Shown piece after piece: positions 22,600 through 32,539 of a stretch of DNA of 64,000 bases; the first letter of the stretch is position 1; each line of letters begins with the position of its first letter. This DNA comes from Ophioderma brevispina (Eukaryota; Echinodermata; Ophiuroidea; Amphilepidida; Ophiodermatidae): contig JAMKCH010051327.1 of the NCBI GenBank assembly GCA_023653785.1, positions 62,001-126,000 on the forward strand, written 5' to 3'. A program made the translations under genes and the position numbers. Under the pieces are notes generated by a model. The model was given only the letters and a program-made list of their open reading frames with translations, did no database searches and was not told where the DNA came from.

Positions 22600-24420
22600 G
22601 TCATAGAAAAAAAGAGCCAAACTCCTGAACGACTTATTACTATGAAAGATTTTTTTTAATTTGCTCATGCCAAACCATGAGTTTACTCATTGAAATGAAA
22701 TACCCATTTTCACAGGCTGCACACATTTGATTAGCTTGCACCAATTTCTATTTAGCCTAAATAAATAAAGTGTGAAAGGATATTTTGACTGGTTTGCAAC
22801 ATATATTGTCAAATTACAAGTTTGGGGTTATTATGTTCACTAACCATAGCAAGTGCATTTTAGAATTCAAATGTTGACAACATGTAAATTAAAATTGTAT
22901 TATTGTGGATCTTCTTGTGACTCTCGCTCTCATTCGCCTTTGGAGACATCTCATGAATTGAAAGACAACATACTCGTGCATTTTATGCAGATCTTGAATA
23001 AACATAACTCCAACGGCAGTCGTAATTCAAATCATATAAAATAATTAGCACTGTTTTAACATGAAATAAATATCATTATTGCCACAACTATGAATTCATT
23101 GGGAAATGTTGCTTTGCCAGATTTGAAAAGTCTTGTATACCTTGGGGGCAGGCAAGGTCAAACTGCATCGCCAATCTCTAAAAAAAATTATGCTGTAAAT
23201 TATTTAGATGAGATCAAAATAAAACCACCAGGGTGGACACGTAAAAACTATGATGCACGGGACCTACAGAGGAGGGGTAAAGTTACTGTGGGGTCAACTG
23301 TGTAAATGACTCTAAATCTAATGTAATGTAGCTAAAATTATTCCTTAGGTAACCGGAGTAAAAAGTCAATTGGTTTCACATTGCGTGTGGTGCTCCTTTC
23401 AAGACAGTTGGAAAATAGGCTAAAGGTCATTTGTTTATTCAAGAAAGGTCAATGTTGTAATACCCAGATGTCTTTGTAAAATATTTTTCAAGAAATGTAA
23501 TGATACTGATTCCAAATATGAACTGCTTTTGCCATTTTTGGCCTTCATTTCCTGTTATACTGGAAGGGGTTCAATTTTCCCTGTAGGACTCTACGGGGAC
23601 GGGAACATTATACCCCTCCCTATTAAAGGGAACCCACCCTATGCACCCAATAAAAGCATATTTTGAATCAGCTATAATTAAATATTTTTTGATATTTTTT
23701 AAAAAGAAATCTTGTTATTACAAATGTTGACCTTCTGAATAAACAAAGGACCTTTAGCCTATTTTCCCAAATTATCTGGAAAGGAAGCACCACACGAAAG
23801 TGTTCAAATGACTTTTTTTCCGGGTACTAAGAATAATATGAGCTATATGACATTAGATTTGGAGACAGTTTAAACATTGACCCCCATAGTAACTTGACCC
23901 CCTCGTAACACCCCCCCCCCCCGTGCAGACGCAGTGATTGAAAAAACGTGTCCACCTAGGAATGTTACTTATGGTCCATGTAGAGCTAACCCGATAGACA
24001 GTTTTTATTAGAATGAGATGTCAGTTTGCAAGGGAATATTAGGGTTTGCCCCGCCTTAGTATGTTGCTGTCGCAGGAATTAGTATGAAAATGACGCTGAA
24101 CTTTTGGACTTCCAGGTTTCGTGAAACTTCGTTTAAGGAATGTGAGCTCGCGTGCACTAATTTGGAGTCATATAACTGGTTCCCTTTCTGTGTGGAATAT
24201 AAAATGGCCTATTAGAAAGAGCGACTAGTGGATCGAAATTTTACCTGCCAAACCATTGAATTTTGTATTTGTATGTTGCGCCCTACCCGTCCCCGTACCA
24301 ATCCCCAATACTTGCCTGGGAAGTACAAATGTGTGCAGCTTTGGGAAAACGCGGATTTTCATGAGCAATTTATTTTTTTTCAATTAAGGGACGTCAAGAA
24401 ACTGCACTTTTCAATGACAT
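22600..24420. mobile_element. Nested inverted-repeat (foldback) element
   Basis: There are two levels of inversion. Outer arms 22,617-22,745 and 24,310-24,410 share TTGCTCATG and GCTGCACACATTTG in opposite orientation. Inner arms 23,229-23,500 and 23,690-23,962 share GGTGGACACGT, GTGTGGTGCT-CCTTTC, AAAATAGGCTAAAGGTC and TTTGTTTATTCA inverted, at perhaps three quarters identity. The 71-codon frame at 23,090-23,305 lies across the edge of the inner arm and I do not recognise it. R4 copy 1 lacks this element at the matching place (near 13,970). Confidence 0.6.
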
Positions 24421-24519
24421 TAATTTGTGGGCATTCTCATAAATTAATTTTATAAAAACCACAAAAAATATATAATTATATGATTTGGTTTAAGGGGAAT
24501 CATTGGTTTTTTTTTGGTG

Positions 24520-24880
24520 GACACATCAGGAAAATTAACGTCAGTACAACATCATAATACGTTTTTATGGGTTGTGAATTGGTTGTATGCAAATTATTTA
24601 AACGTCAATTGGTTTCTCTTTTTGGTTGGTTTCATGTTGTAATTACACAAGACAACATGTACATACCAATTGCTCGGTCATAAAAATATTAAACCAAAAC
24701 CAACCAAAACTATATACCAGTGGGACGTTAAAATAATTTGAATATCCATTCACACCATTAACAACGTATGACGCGGTATTAACGAACGTCATTTTTTCTG
24801 ATGTGCGCATATTTATAAAATGTAAACGGGAACTGCAGAGAATTAAACGTTAGGCGTGCCCAGGTGGGTCAAGCGTTTAT
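24520..24880. repeat. Interspersed repeat R4, copy 2, last part
   Basis: CAACATCATAATACG...GTTGTGAATTGGTTGTATGCAAATT and the later GAGAATTAAACGTTAGGCGTGCCC match R4 copy 1 at 13,978-14,035 and 15,150-15,183. Confidence 0.6.
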
Positions 24881-24961
24881 TGTTTTGTATATCCCAGTAG
24901 AATGTGGAAATAAACAAATAAAATGAAGTAGGAGGGCTGAAGGTTCGGAGGTTTGGGAGGC

Positions 24962-25135
24962 GGGCTGGTGTAGTGGGCTCATCGACTCGCCTTTCACCAA
25001 TGCCCCGGGTCATCCATCCCCTTTGAGCCTGTGTCATACGTGAAATTTATTGCCGACCATGCCCGTCCTCGCAGGTTTTCTCCTAGGAGTACTTCGGTTT
25101 CCCCTCCTGCATCTAAAATCAATCGGACTTCTTCA
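24962..25135 (+). mobile_element. tRNA-derived SINE (Glu-like head)
   Basis: GGCTGGTGTAGTGGGCTC is a polymerase III A-box-like start. GACTCGCCTTTCACCAATG resembles a tRNA-Glu anticodon arm (TTC). CCCCGGGTCATCCATCCC is a degraded B box. It is followed by the SINE body CGCAGGTTTTCTCC...TTCGGTTTCC-CCT-CTGCAT and CTAAAATCAATCGGAC, a block common in tRNA-SINEs of marine invertebrates. There is no intact cloverleaf, so this is not a tRNA gene. Confidence 0.7.
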
Positions 25136-25264
25136 TAGTTCTGCAAGCCCCACCGTCGCATTTATTTTTCATGTTTGGTCTTTCCTGCGGTGGCCTGTGG
25201 CAACAGTGCAGCGCAGCTAGTGCAGCTGCAGTACAGTCTAATACACGTAAAGAGGTACACTCAG

Positions 25265-25356
25265 CATGACACAGTAATGACTCGACTGAGAGCACTATGA
25301 GCGGTGGTCCCTCGCATTCCAGAGTCGCCGGTTCGAATCCCACCTTCAGTCACCAT
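25265..25356 (+). mobile_element. tRNA-like SINE head with intact B box
   Basis: GGTTCGAATCC at 25,330-25,340 is a perfect B box, preceded by GAGCGGTGGTCCCTCGCATTCCAGAG, which resembles a tRNA D-to-anticodon region. The A box and acceptor stem do not pair properly, so a SINE head or tRNA pseudogene is more likely than a tRNA gene. Confidence 0.5.
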
Positions 25357-25369
25357 TGTATTCTTTACT

Positions 25370-26144
25370 CTCGTTTTGTTTATATGAGTAATGTAATAGA
25401 TAAAGGATGAGAAGCACACCGTTATGAAAAATATTGGTGTTTTGTTTGTTTTTAATCCCACAATGCAATGTTAGTAAATGCTTGTTCAGTAGAGGAGGAT
25501 GTTTTCCTACATTAGATTTTTACATTAGATCTTATGCGGGTTACAAACCAATATCCTTCTTCTGCTGAACATAAACCACACAGAAAACCCAACGACAAAC
25601 CAGTATATGTGAACGCTCATCAAAACCACCCCCTTCTATAGTAAGGAATATCTTTAAAGCATGGGAAAAGGATCTCTGAACTCTCCTCTAACTGCAAGAT
25701 CTTGCGGAAAACATCCAGGGTGGGGGGGCCAGTCTACCGAAACGTTGTCATGCCGCGAGCAAAAAAAGCGGGAAAGGGTAGGGTGTCACACCGCGGCGTG
25801 ACCCGAAAGGGTCCCAAAACCACGCAAAATGACAAAAAGGGTATCATTTTAGCACTCAACCATCAAGTCAGCCGCTTTTATGGTAGCCAATGGCAGATCC
25901 GGCCTCTGTTACCGAAAAATATAAATGCGACACTAACACGTAATGTAACTCCATATATTTGCAAATTTGACGCGCTACGCGCGTTAAAGGAATCACAGAC
26001 AACCAGATCATGCAGGCAGCGCCTATCTTGAGAAATGACGATTCCTTTTGTGATGCCCCTATCAATCACTAGTGGTTCTACCTTATACGCATAAATCGGG
26101 ACAGCATGTGCGCAACTCCTTGAATTTAAAGCGGAGTGTTTAAG
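25370..26144. other. Unassigned
   Basis: The basic 109-codon plus-strand frame (25,702-26,031) has no recognisable domain and crosses a G run. I do not call it a gene. Confidence 0.35.
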
Positions 26145-26300
26145 TTACTTACTTTCACAAAACAAACAACAGATACAACACCAGTTTTTGCGCAGGTCTT
26201 TTCCCTTATTCCCCGTAGCAAACTTCACACCGCGAAGACGGTCCGCTTCATATCTGGGCAGGCCGCCATTTTTCATTTTTTTTTTTCATGCTACCGAGAA
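26145..26300 (-). promoter_or_regulatory. Possible minus-strand first exon and promoter
   Basis: On the minus strand, AAAAATGGCGGCCTG at about 26,262-26,276 is a match to the YY1 consensus (AANATGGCGGC), which is often found just downstream of start sites. About 115 bp further on, GTGAAAGTAAGTAAC (26,144-26,158) fits a 5' splice site. The stretch between is relatively CpG-rich for this window. The frame from the first ATG closes after 14 codons, so it would be a 5' UTR exon. The AAAATGGCGGCC word also occurs in repeats here, which weakens the case. Confidence 0.2.
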
Positions 26301-26974
26301 ACGAACACGAAAAGACATTAGCATTTAATTAAATGTTGGTCAATTCTACGTTTATGATTTTGTTAAAATTTTAGAAAAATATTTTTTTAAATAATTCCGG
26401 AGTTATTTTGGGTGCGTAACCCGGGATTCGGCAATTTTCGCGCGAATTGACAGGAAAGAGCCGATTTATTTGGTGGGCTGTAAATGGTGGAAATCGTTGC
26501 CGAAAATGGGTGTCTTATCCTTTGATTATGCCCTATCTAGTTTTAAAGTTGTTTTTTATTATGTGTAACATAGTGCGAGCAAATTTAAGAAATTTCAGGA
26601 GTTGTGACAATGTGCCAGTGCCGCTTTTAAGGGTCGGCTTTTTGGGGTTTATCCGTGATAAGTGTAGTCTGAATGAAGGAAGGGATATCCGGCGGTTTAG
26701 GGTCTGATCTGAAAGGTCCTGCTCGAGATGAACACCACGGGAATGTATGAGCGCCCCCCCCCCCCCCCCCTGGGGGAACCCTCCGGTGAATACACAGAAG
26801 CTCTAAACACCACTGGCGAGTGCCAAATTGTGTAAAATGTTTTTTCTTATGGATGGGGGGTGAACTGCGCACATGATAGATTGCGATTTATTTCCGTATT
26901 GAATACGCTGTTTACCACAATTTGGCACTCGCGACCCTCTAAAGGACAAGTGGGTATAAGGAACATACAATTCA
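26301..26974. other. Unassigned, with a C run
   Basis: No gene recognised. A C run of about 17 lies at 26,754-26,770. The inverted pair TGGCGAGTGCCAAATTGTG (26,813) and CACAATTTGGCACTCGCGA (26,916) could be the ends of a 120-bp MITE. Confidence 0.4.
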
Positions 26975-27365
26975 ATTGACCGACAATGCCAGACAGGATG
27001 GAAGCAGCAGACAGGAACAGCAAACAGAACACAGAAGAGACTGCAAGAAGAATCGCAAAAGAAGGACTATTTGGTTTAACCCGCCATATAGCTTTAATGT
27101 AAAATCGAATAGGAAAAACATTCCTCAAGCTTCACAAAATTTTAAACAAAAACACTGTCAAGGTTTCATATAGTTGTATGAAAAATATGGCATCAATAAT
27201 CAAATCTCACAACACTCGCATCAACAAAAAAGAACAAGAACAGAAAGTGCAATTGCCGTAAAAAAGGCGCTTGCCCCCTTCTGGGAAAATGCTTGTCCAA
27301 GTCTGTAGTTTACAAGGCTACTGTAAATATAGAAAATCAGAGCAAACAATATATTGGCCTAACAG
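26975..27365 (+). pseudogene. Penelope-like retroelement, linker to GIY-YIG fragment
   Basis: Plus-strand frames give RKRRTIWFNPPYSFNVKSN (27,050-27,110), then NFKQKH, and after a frame change NRKCNCRKKGACPLLGKCLS (27,240-27,300) and SVVYKATVNIENQSKQYIG. The IWFNPP(Y/F)S block, the CxC...CPL...C zinc-binding cluster and the YKA...YIG start of a GIY-YIG endonuclease are diagnostic of the C-terminal half of Penelope-like elements. The reverse transcriptase is absent, the endonuclease is cut after its first strand, and at least one frameshift is present, so it is dead. Confidence 0.85.
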
Positions 27366-27849
27366 GTCACTTATATAATTGTGTATATATTGTAATTGCA
27401 TAAGCAGCGATTGCTGATCAAAAAAATCATCAAAATCCATATTTTGGTATTTTTTGTTACTGACATGGATGTGCTAACATATCCTGCAAGTGGTTGGCTT
27501 GAAATCCGTGTATTAAAGACAAGGCAGTACTTTTTATCTGATTCTATAATTTCTATATCTTTGTATAAGAAATTCCGACTTGAGATCAAAAAGCCTTTCC
27601 TTTTAAATTTCCCAGATTTGTAAGCGTTACATTATGCACCATGACCTGTACAGTTTGAATTCAAACACAACCATTATTGATCTTCGTTCAACTTCGTCTA
27701 TACCAAAATCAGCTGTTTAGTGCAGATTTTGAGATGCCATCGCTCTATGTTGTTGTGGGAGACAATATGACAAACCTCAATTACTTCTTTCCGTGATATT
27801 CCGTCCATTTGCAGAGTTAAACGAAGGACAACACTTTTGAGGAGTGAAA
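27366..27849. other. Unassigned, may hold the eroded end of the Penelope element
   Basis: Frames of about 75 codons exist on both strands over 27,371-27,623. Neither continues the GIY-YIG domain recognisably. Confidence 0.35.
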
Positions 27850-28006
27850 CGAAGGACAACACCAAAATGAGTGGAAATCCACTCTTTTTGGAGTGATTTT
27901 TACTCTTTTTGAGTGGACATTCGTTCTTTTCACTCATTTTCGAGTGGTTTAAAAGAGTTTCATCCTTTTGGGGAGTGAAATTTTCACTCGTTTACATTTA
28001 GAGAGT
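27850..28006. repeat. GAGTG-word repeat, second locus
   Basis: AGTGGAAATCCACTC-TTTTTGGAGTG, CTCTTTTTGAGTGGA, TTCACTC-TTTTCGAGTGG and GGGGAGTGAAATTTTCACTC are hairpin-forming variants of one word. The same type of sequence flanks the TGCAGT array at 0.94-1.5 kb. Confidence 0.55.
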
Positions 28007-28821
28007 ATAAAAAATATGTACCTTGATGAACATTATGGTGAAAACAAGAAATAAAACGGTGAAAAAATAACCAAACAATGACCATTTCCATAAAAATGAT
28101 GCAAACCAACTTTGTCCACGGCTAGCATTAGCAGAGGAAACTACGGATGCAAATATCACCAGCATAAAAATGTTCAAGACAAGCCTGGCCAATAATACTC
28201 TCAAATTCCAAGGTCCATTACTGGTTCTAGAGTTTATTGTTCAGTTTTCTACGCACTGCAGCATCACTTACGGATGATTGTCATGTTCTTTGACCACCAC
28301 ATCTCTCTCCTTGCACCTTTTTAGAATCTTGCCATGCTCCAGAATTTTTTCTCTGTTCACCTTGATTGCCATCTTACTGGGAATCCTACTTTGAAGAAAA
28401 ACGTTTACCCATTCACGATGAACGATGGTCCTTTAACCCAAGAGCAGTTCAGTAGAATATGCCATTGTAGGAATCGCGCCCCAATGCCATTATTTGAAAA
28501 GCATGCGCTTTAACCAAATTCATATTTGCATTATGATGAGAGACGGTTGATAGGATTTAGGTCATTTCATGCTGAAGAACAAATTAAGTGCATGTTTCAG
28601 GTGCTTGTTGGCATTACATGTGAACAGATTAATTAAATCTGAGGAGTTACCTGTGCTCAAATTCATAAGAATTAAAATGTGCATGTTTCTATGCTATTGC
28701 TAGCCGTGGACAAAGTATGTAGGTTTGCATCATTTTTAGGGAAATAGTCATTGTTTGGTTATTTTTTTACCGTTTTCTTTCTTGTTTTCACCATATGTTC
28801 ATAAAGGTACATATTTTCATA
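28007..28821. mobile_element. Foldback element with about 135-bp inverted arms
   Basis: 28,007-28,141 and 28,685-28,821 are reverse complements at roughly 85-90% identity by eye. Both include GGTGAAAACAAGAA, AATAACCAAACAATGA and CTTTGTCCACGGCTAGCA. The 540-bp centre has no recognisable ORF. It lies 380 bp before the CDS of the membrane-protein gene and, if that gene has an upstream exon, inside its first intron. Confidence 0.7.
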
Positions 28822-29139
28822 ATATAAAGCTTAAACAAGGATAAGAATTGATTATTGATTAAGTAAGCAAAATTAGCCGTTTCTGGAGGGTAACGTTCTT
28901 TCTGAGACACCCTGTAGGTGCGTTATAGGGGTATGAGGAATGCCAAAGTCAACAGATGAACATAATTTCTATAATATTTAATTCAACTTAGATACGCTGT
29001 AGTAGGTTATCACAAGGCACTACTTGGGGTAGGGAATGTCAAATAAGGTTAACAATTTGCCATGGAGGCAGATTTTCAAGTTTTACCTCTTTGTTGAAAA
29101 TCATGCAGCATGTTGTTGAATGAAAACAAATTAAAATGT

Positions 29140-29158
29140 TGCTCTTTTGTTCTTTCAG
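29140..29158 (+). other. 3' splice acceptor of the membrane-protein gene
   Basis: TGCTCTTTTGTTCTTTCAG is a pyrimidine-rich tract ending in CAG. The exon would begin at 29,159, have an in-frame TAA (29,168-29,170), and reach the first ATG at 29,201. This implies at least one 5' non-coding exon further upstream, which I did not find. Confidence 0.55.
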
Positions 29159-29200
29159 GATATAGAATAAAGAGCCGCTTTGGATATCGATGAAAGCAAT

Positions 29201-32146
29201 ATGCCGAGTCAAGGCGATAATAACCGGGAATTGACAGTTGCGGATATGTTTGTTTTACTCGTGCTTGTGGTACTGCTTGGATCACTCGCCTACACTCTTA
29301 GTGCAACATGCCGTGAAAAAGTTTGCGGTCGCGTGCCTCGTAACTCTGGCTATTTCAACGACAGCGAATGTAAACAAGACGTCTTCAAATCAGATTTTAC
29401 ATCACCTATCCACCAAAAAACAATATCTACTGAAAACGTTTGTAATTTAAATTGCAAACTTGATATGCAAGCAGATGACATCTTCAATTTCCACAGAATA
29501 CTGGAACAGGATCCACATCTCATCCATATCAAGTTTGAACGTTTCGGCGATTTTGATTTCGATAAGCAATCAAGTGAAAGTTACTTAAATGCATCAGAAG
29601 ACATCGTCGATCCATTTGCTTGGACATGGATAAGAGGCGATAGAGGACGAACTCTTTTAAAATTTCCACCTCGTATATTTGTAGGACTCTCACTTGGGAC
29701 ACTTAAACCAGGAGTGTTTAATCTAAACCTGAACGTCACCACAGATTCCTGTCCTGCGTTCATGGATGCTTGTGACGAATGTAAACTGTTTTTCATAGTT
29801 GAATTTCTTTTAAATGTCACACAAGATTACATTTATTCGCCTTTGCGTAGACTTGGCTATCAAGATATTGAAATATGCCAAGAGAGAGTGCCTCAAAATT
29901 TGACAGGATTTGAGCGAAATTTTGCCCCTCATTTTGGATTTGAACATATTTTTATTTATTCAACAGACACGGTTTGCTGGGAAAGATCATTAAAAAGTGG
30001 GACAATTGTTTTTGAATATCTTAACAATTCAAATTGGGTTTCTGTTTTTACTTGGGTAGTTGCTGCTATTCTTGCATTGTTTTCACCTATTACTATCGTA
30101 TGGCTTTTACCAAGATATCCTAAAAAAGACGAATGGCTTAGTGAATGTACTAATTTAGAAGTCGGCTTTTTATATACGTTACTCGAGTGGGGAAAAGGGG
30201 AAAAAGGGAAAATAGAACGTTTGTATCCTGTACAATTATTCCGATTTCTTTTTCTGTATTTTCCTGTTGTTATCTTAATCTTGTACCCCGGCATCATTGT
30301 CTACAATATATTTGATGACAGAGAAAGTAGTTGGACACAAATTAACGCTTTCTTTCAATATGGTCAAATCAATTGAACAACACACGTTGTTTTACGAATC
30401 CTCCCTATATTTATTGCGGTAGTCTTTCTATTAGAGTGGATCTGGCGATATTCAAACGAAGTAAATGTCAAAGTACCCAAAGCTACCGATTTTGAGAAAA
30501 ACAATCCATTGTTGACCTTGAGTTTGTTTGATCCACATTGCCAAGAGAACAACGAGCGTGGTTCTGAAGATTCTTCGCAAAATGGTAGTGTGCGCGATGA
30601 TTACATAAGAAAGCAGCTTCTGAAATGGTTAGATTTATCTCAACTTGATAGACCTCATAGAACGCTAGCTAAGTATACCAAAGGTGAAAACGGCTTCAGT
30701 TGTTGTAGTTTCATTATCCACCTTATACTGCTAATAGTCACCTATGTATGGGTAATTCTTACATATGCAATTTCGGTCCCTATACTAAACATTCTGAAAA
30801 AACTTCTATTCAGAGTTATAGGTGACATTGGTATTAAGTGTGAGGAATGTTCGGAATCGCCACAACCATTTTCCTCAAGGGAAGGTTATGAGAACCTGGA
30901 CGGGAACTATCCGCGAGTAGAATTCCTATTCCAGGTACTTAAACTCATCGCATTCATATTGTTGTGTATTTTGAAACTCTTTGGCGGTTTTCTATTTTTA
31001 ATGAGGTATATTTCTTTCGTAGTTTTGATATCTGAAATCATTATACACTTTTTCACTGGATTGATTGCAAATATCGATATTGTCAGTCCTTTCTGTATTC
31101 TCGGCATTTTTCTTGCCGGTTTTATTTTAAGAAATGTCTCGGGCATTTACAAGTCGTATTTCATATTGTTTGGAATTATAATGAAATCAGTAAAAAAATT
31201 CACCGTCGAGGAGAGGATAAAAAAATCACTGCTTCGACTTGAAAACGAAGACCCAGAAGATAACTGTAGTGAGTCTGTAGACATAACCATTAAAATAAGA
31301 AAGCCCAATCCACAGAGCGATGTTCAAGGTCTTATCAAGTATGAAAATAATGTTAAGTATATCGATGAATCTCTATTTTGGTATGTAGTTGAGGAATGTA
31401 AACCTTTAAGGCTGGCAGTTACACGGGTAATTCTGAAGATAGTCGTTGTAACCCTTGCGATTGTCGAGGGCGTAACGATAATACAGGACATTGACGAAAG
31501 TGAAACTCTTCCCAATACAGCTAAAACTATAGCAACGCTCATCGCTGTGTGGGTAATACCTCATTTGGTAAAAAATGTAACCCCAAGTGTCACTGAGAAA
31601 CAGGAAGATAAAATTCTGAAGGTTCAGGTCATAAAAACAATCAGGGATTATGAAAAAATGCGAGGCGATAAGAAATTTATGAAGGATCAAAAGGATCAGA
31701 ATGAAACGCATAATAAAGTTCGAGAAGTAATATTACAATTGCTATTACTATTTTTAAATGTTACTCTGGCAGTAATATTTCCCCTTTACGCAAATAATAG
31801 TTTCTTGCAAGAGGTCATAACAGTAGGGTTAGGAATCCTTCTTATAGTTATGTCATTATCATTTCACATGGTATTTATAGAAAAACAGACGGGGTGTTAT
31901 AAATGTCCTCTTTATATTATTTATTTCATTTCGTTGGCTGTTGCTGTTGCTTGGCTTATGGCGTCTGTATTACGGCATAAGTCAATGCAATGTAATGTAA
32001 TTTTAATTCTCATTCTTACGTTTTTCTCTATATTGATTACAGGTAACCTTGTACACGATAATTACAACGCGTACGACGAGAGCGTAACGTCAAACAGCAG
32101 GCGTGGATCCAGGGAGGGGTCGGAGGGGGCGCGCGCCTCCCGGTAA
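29201..32146 (+). CDS. Polytopic membrane protein with one in-frame TGA
   Basis: The largest coding region in the window: 981 codons in one frame with no frameshift, broken only by TGA at 30,374-30,376 (codon 392). I chose ATG at 29,201 because an in-frame TAA lies just upstream and a 3' splice site precedes it. Visible layout: a hydrophobic helix at about residues 16-36 (VLLVLVVLLGSLAYTL), then a 240-residue segment with about a dozen Cys and six N-glycosylation sequons, so probably extracellular. Helices follow at about 280-302 and 345-371, the TGA, a further helix at about 396-415, and at least six more to residue 950. Charged loops lie between (about 650-720 and 800-830). The 44 codons after the TGA still encode a hydrophobic segment, so coding clearly continues. 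The last 15 residues (RRGSREGSEGARASR) and the stop come from an inserted MITE. The family is not recognised; a receptor, channel or transporter-like role is possible but not shown. Confidence 0.75.
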
Positions 32147-32244
32147 TTCTGCAAAATCTTGCAAAATCAGCCCATTTTGGACAAGTTACAGCCTTTCAGC
32201 TCCCCGGTAATTTTGACGTTTTTCAAATCCTGGATCCGCCCCTA
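32098..32244. mobile_element. 147-bp hAT-like MITE supplying the CDS 3' end
   Basis: The left end CAGGCGTGGATCCAGG and right end CCTGGATCCGCCCCTA are inverted, with 13 of 16 positions matching. The ends resemble those of the hAT-like element at 18.6-22.4 kb (GGGG-GGATC). It lies across the end of the membrane-protein frame and provides its last 15 codons and TAA. No clear 8-bp target duplication is visible. Confidence 0.7.
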
Positions 32245-32327
32245 AATAGAGATAGGGTTTACCCAACTGTGCTCCTGAAGCGACATATGTTTCATCATTT
32301 CATAGTGTCAGCTATATTATATTTAGA

Positions 32328-32510
32328 GGTTAATGTCTGTATATTTTTAGCCTCGATTGCAATGAAGAAAAAAAAAACAATGCACGCGCGCTCCGTTTGA
32401 CGACGAATATTTGGCACAAGTCCCGCGTGCCATTGTGAGTCTGGTCAGACTGACGCAAGTGCATTGATTTTGCCAATGCACGAGAAACTAAAAATATACA
32501 GACATTAACC
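32328..32510. mobile_element. 183-bp MITE with perfect 23-bp inverted ends
   Basis: 32,328-32,350 (GGTTAATGTCTG...) and 32,488-32,510 (...CAGACATTAACC) are exact reverse complements. The centre has CG-rich words (GCACGCGCG, CCCGCGTGCCA) and a GTCTGGTCAGAC palindrome. Both ends contain TTAA two bases in (GG-TTAA-TGTCTG), so a TTAA-targeting piggyBac-like origin is possible. Confidence 0.7.
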
Positions 32511-32539
32511 TAATTCATAAATGTTAATAAGCAAACTTT

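Noticed and set aside
25265..25356. Functional tRNA gene
   Set aside because: The B box is perfect but the acceptor and D arms do not pair.
30374..30376. Selenocysteine codon
   Set aside because: No supporting motif around the codon and no SECIS element that I can recognise downstream.
30363..30434. Short in-frame intron removing the internal TGA
   Set aside because: The intron would be 60-72 nt and would delete part of a well-formed membrane helix. Kept only as an alternative to test.
32098..32244. 8-bp target-site duplication of the hAT-like MITE
   Set aside because: The flanking octamers (TCAAACAG and AATAGAGA) do not match well enough.
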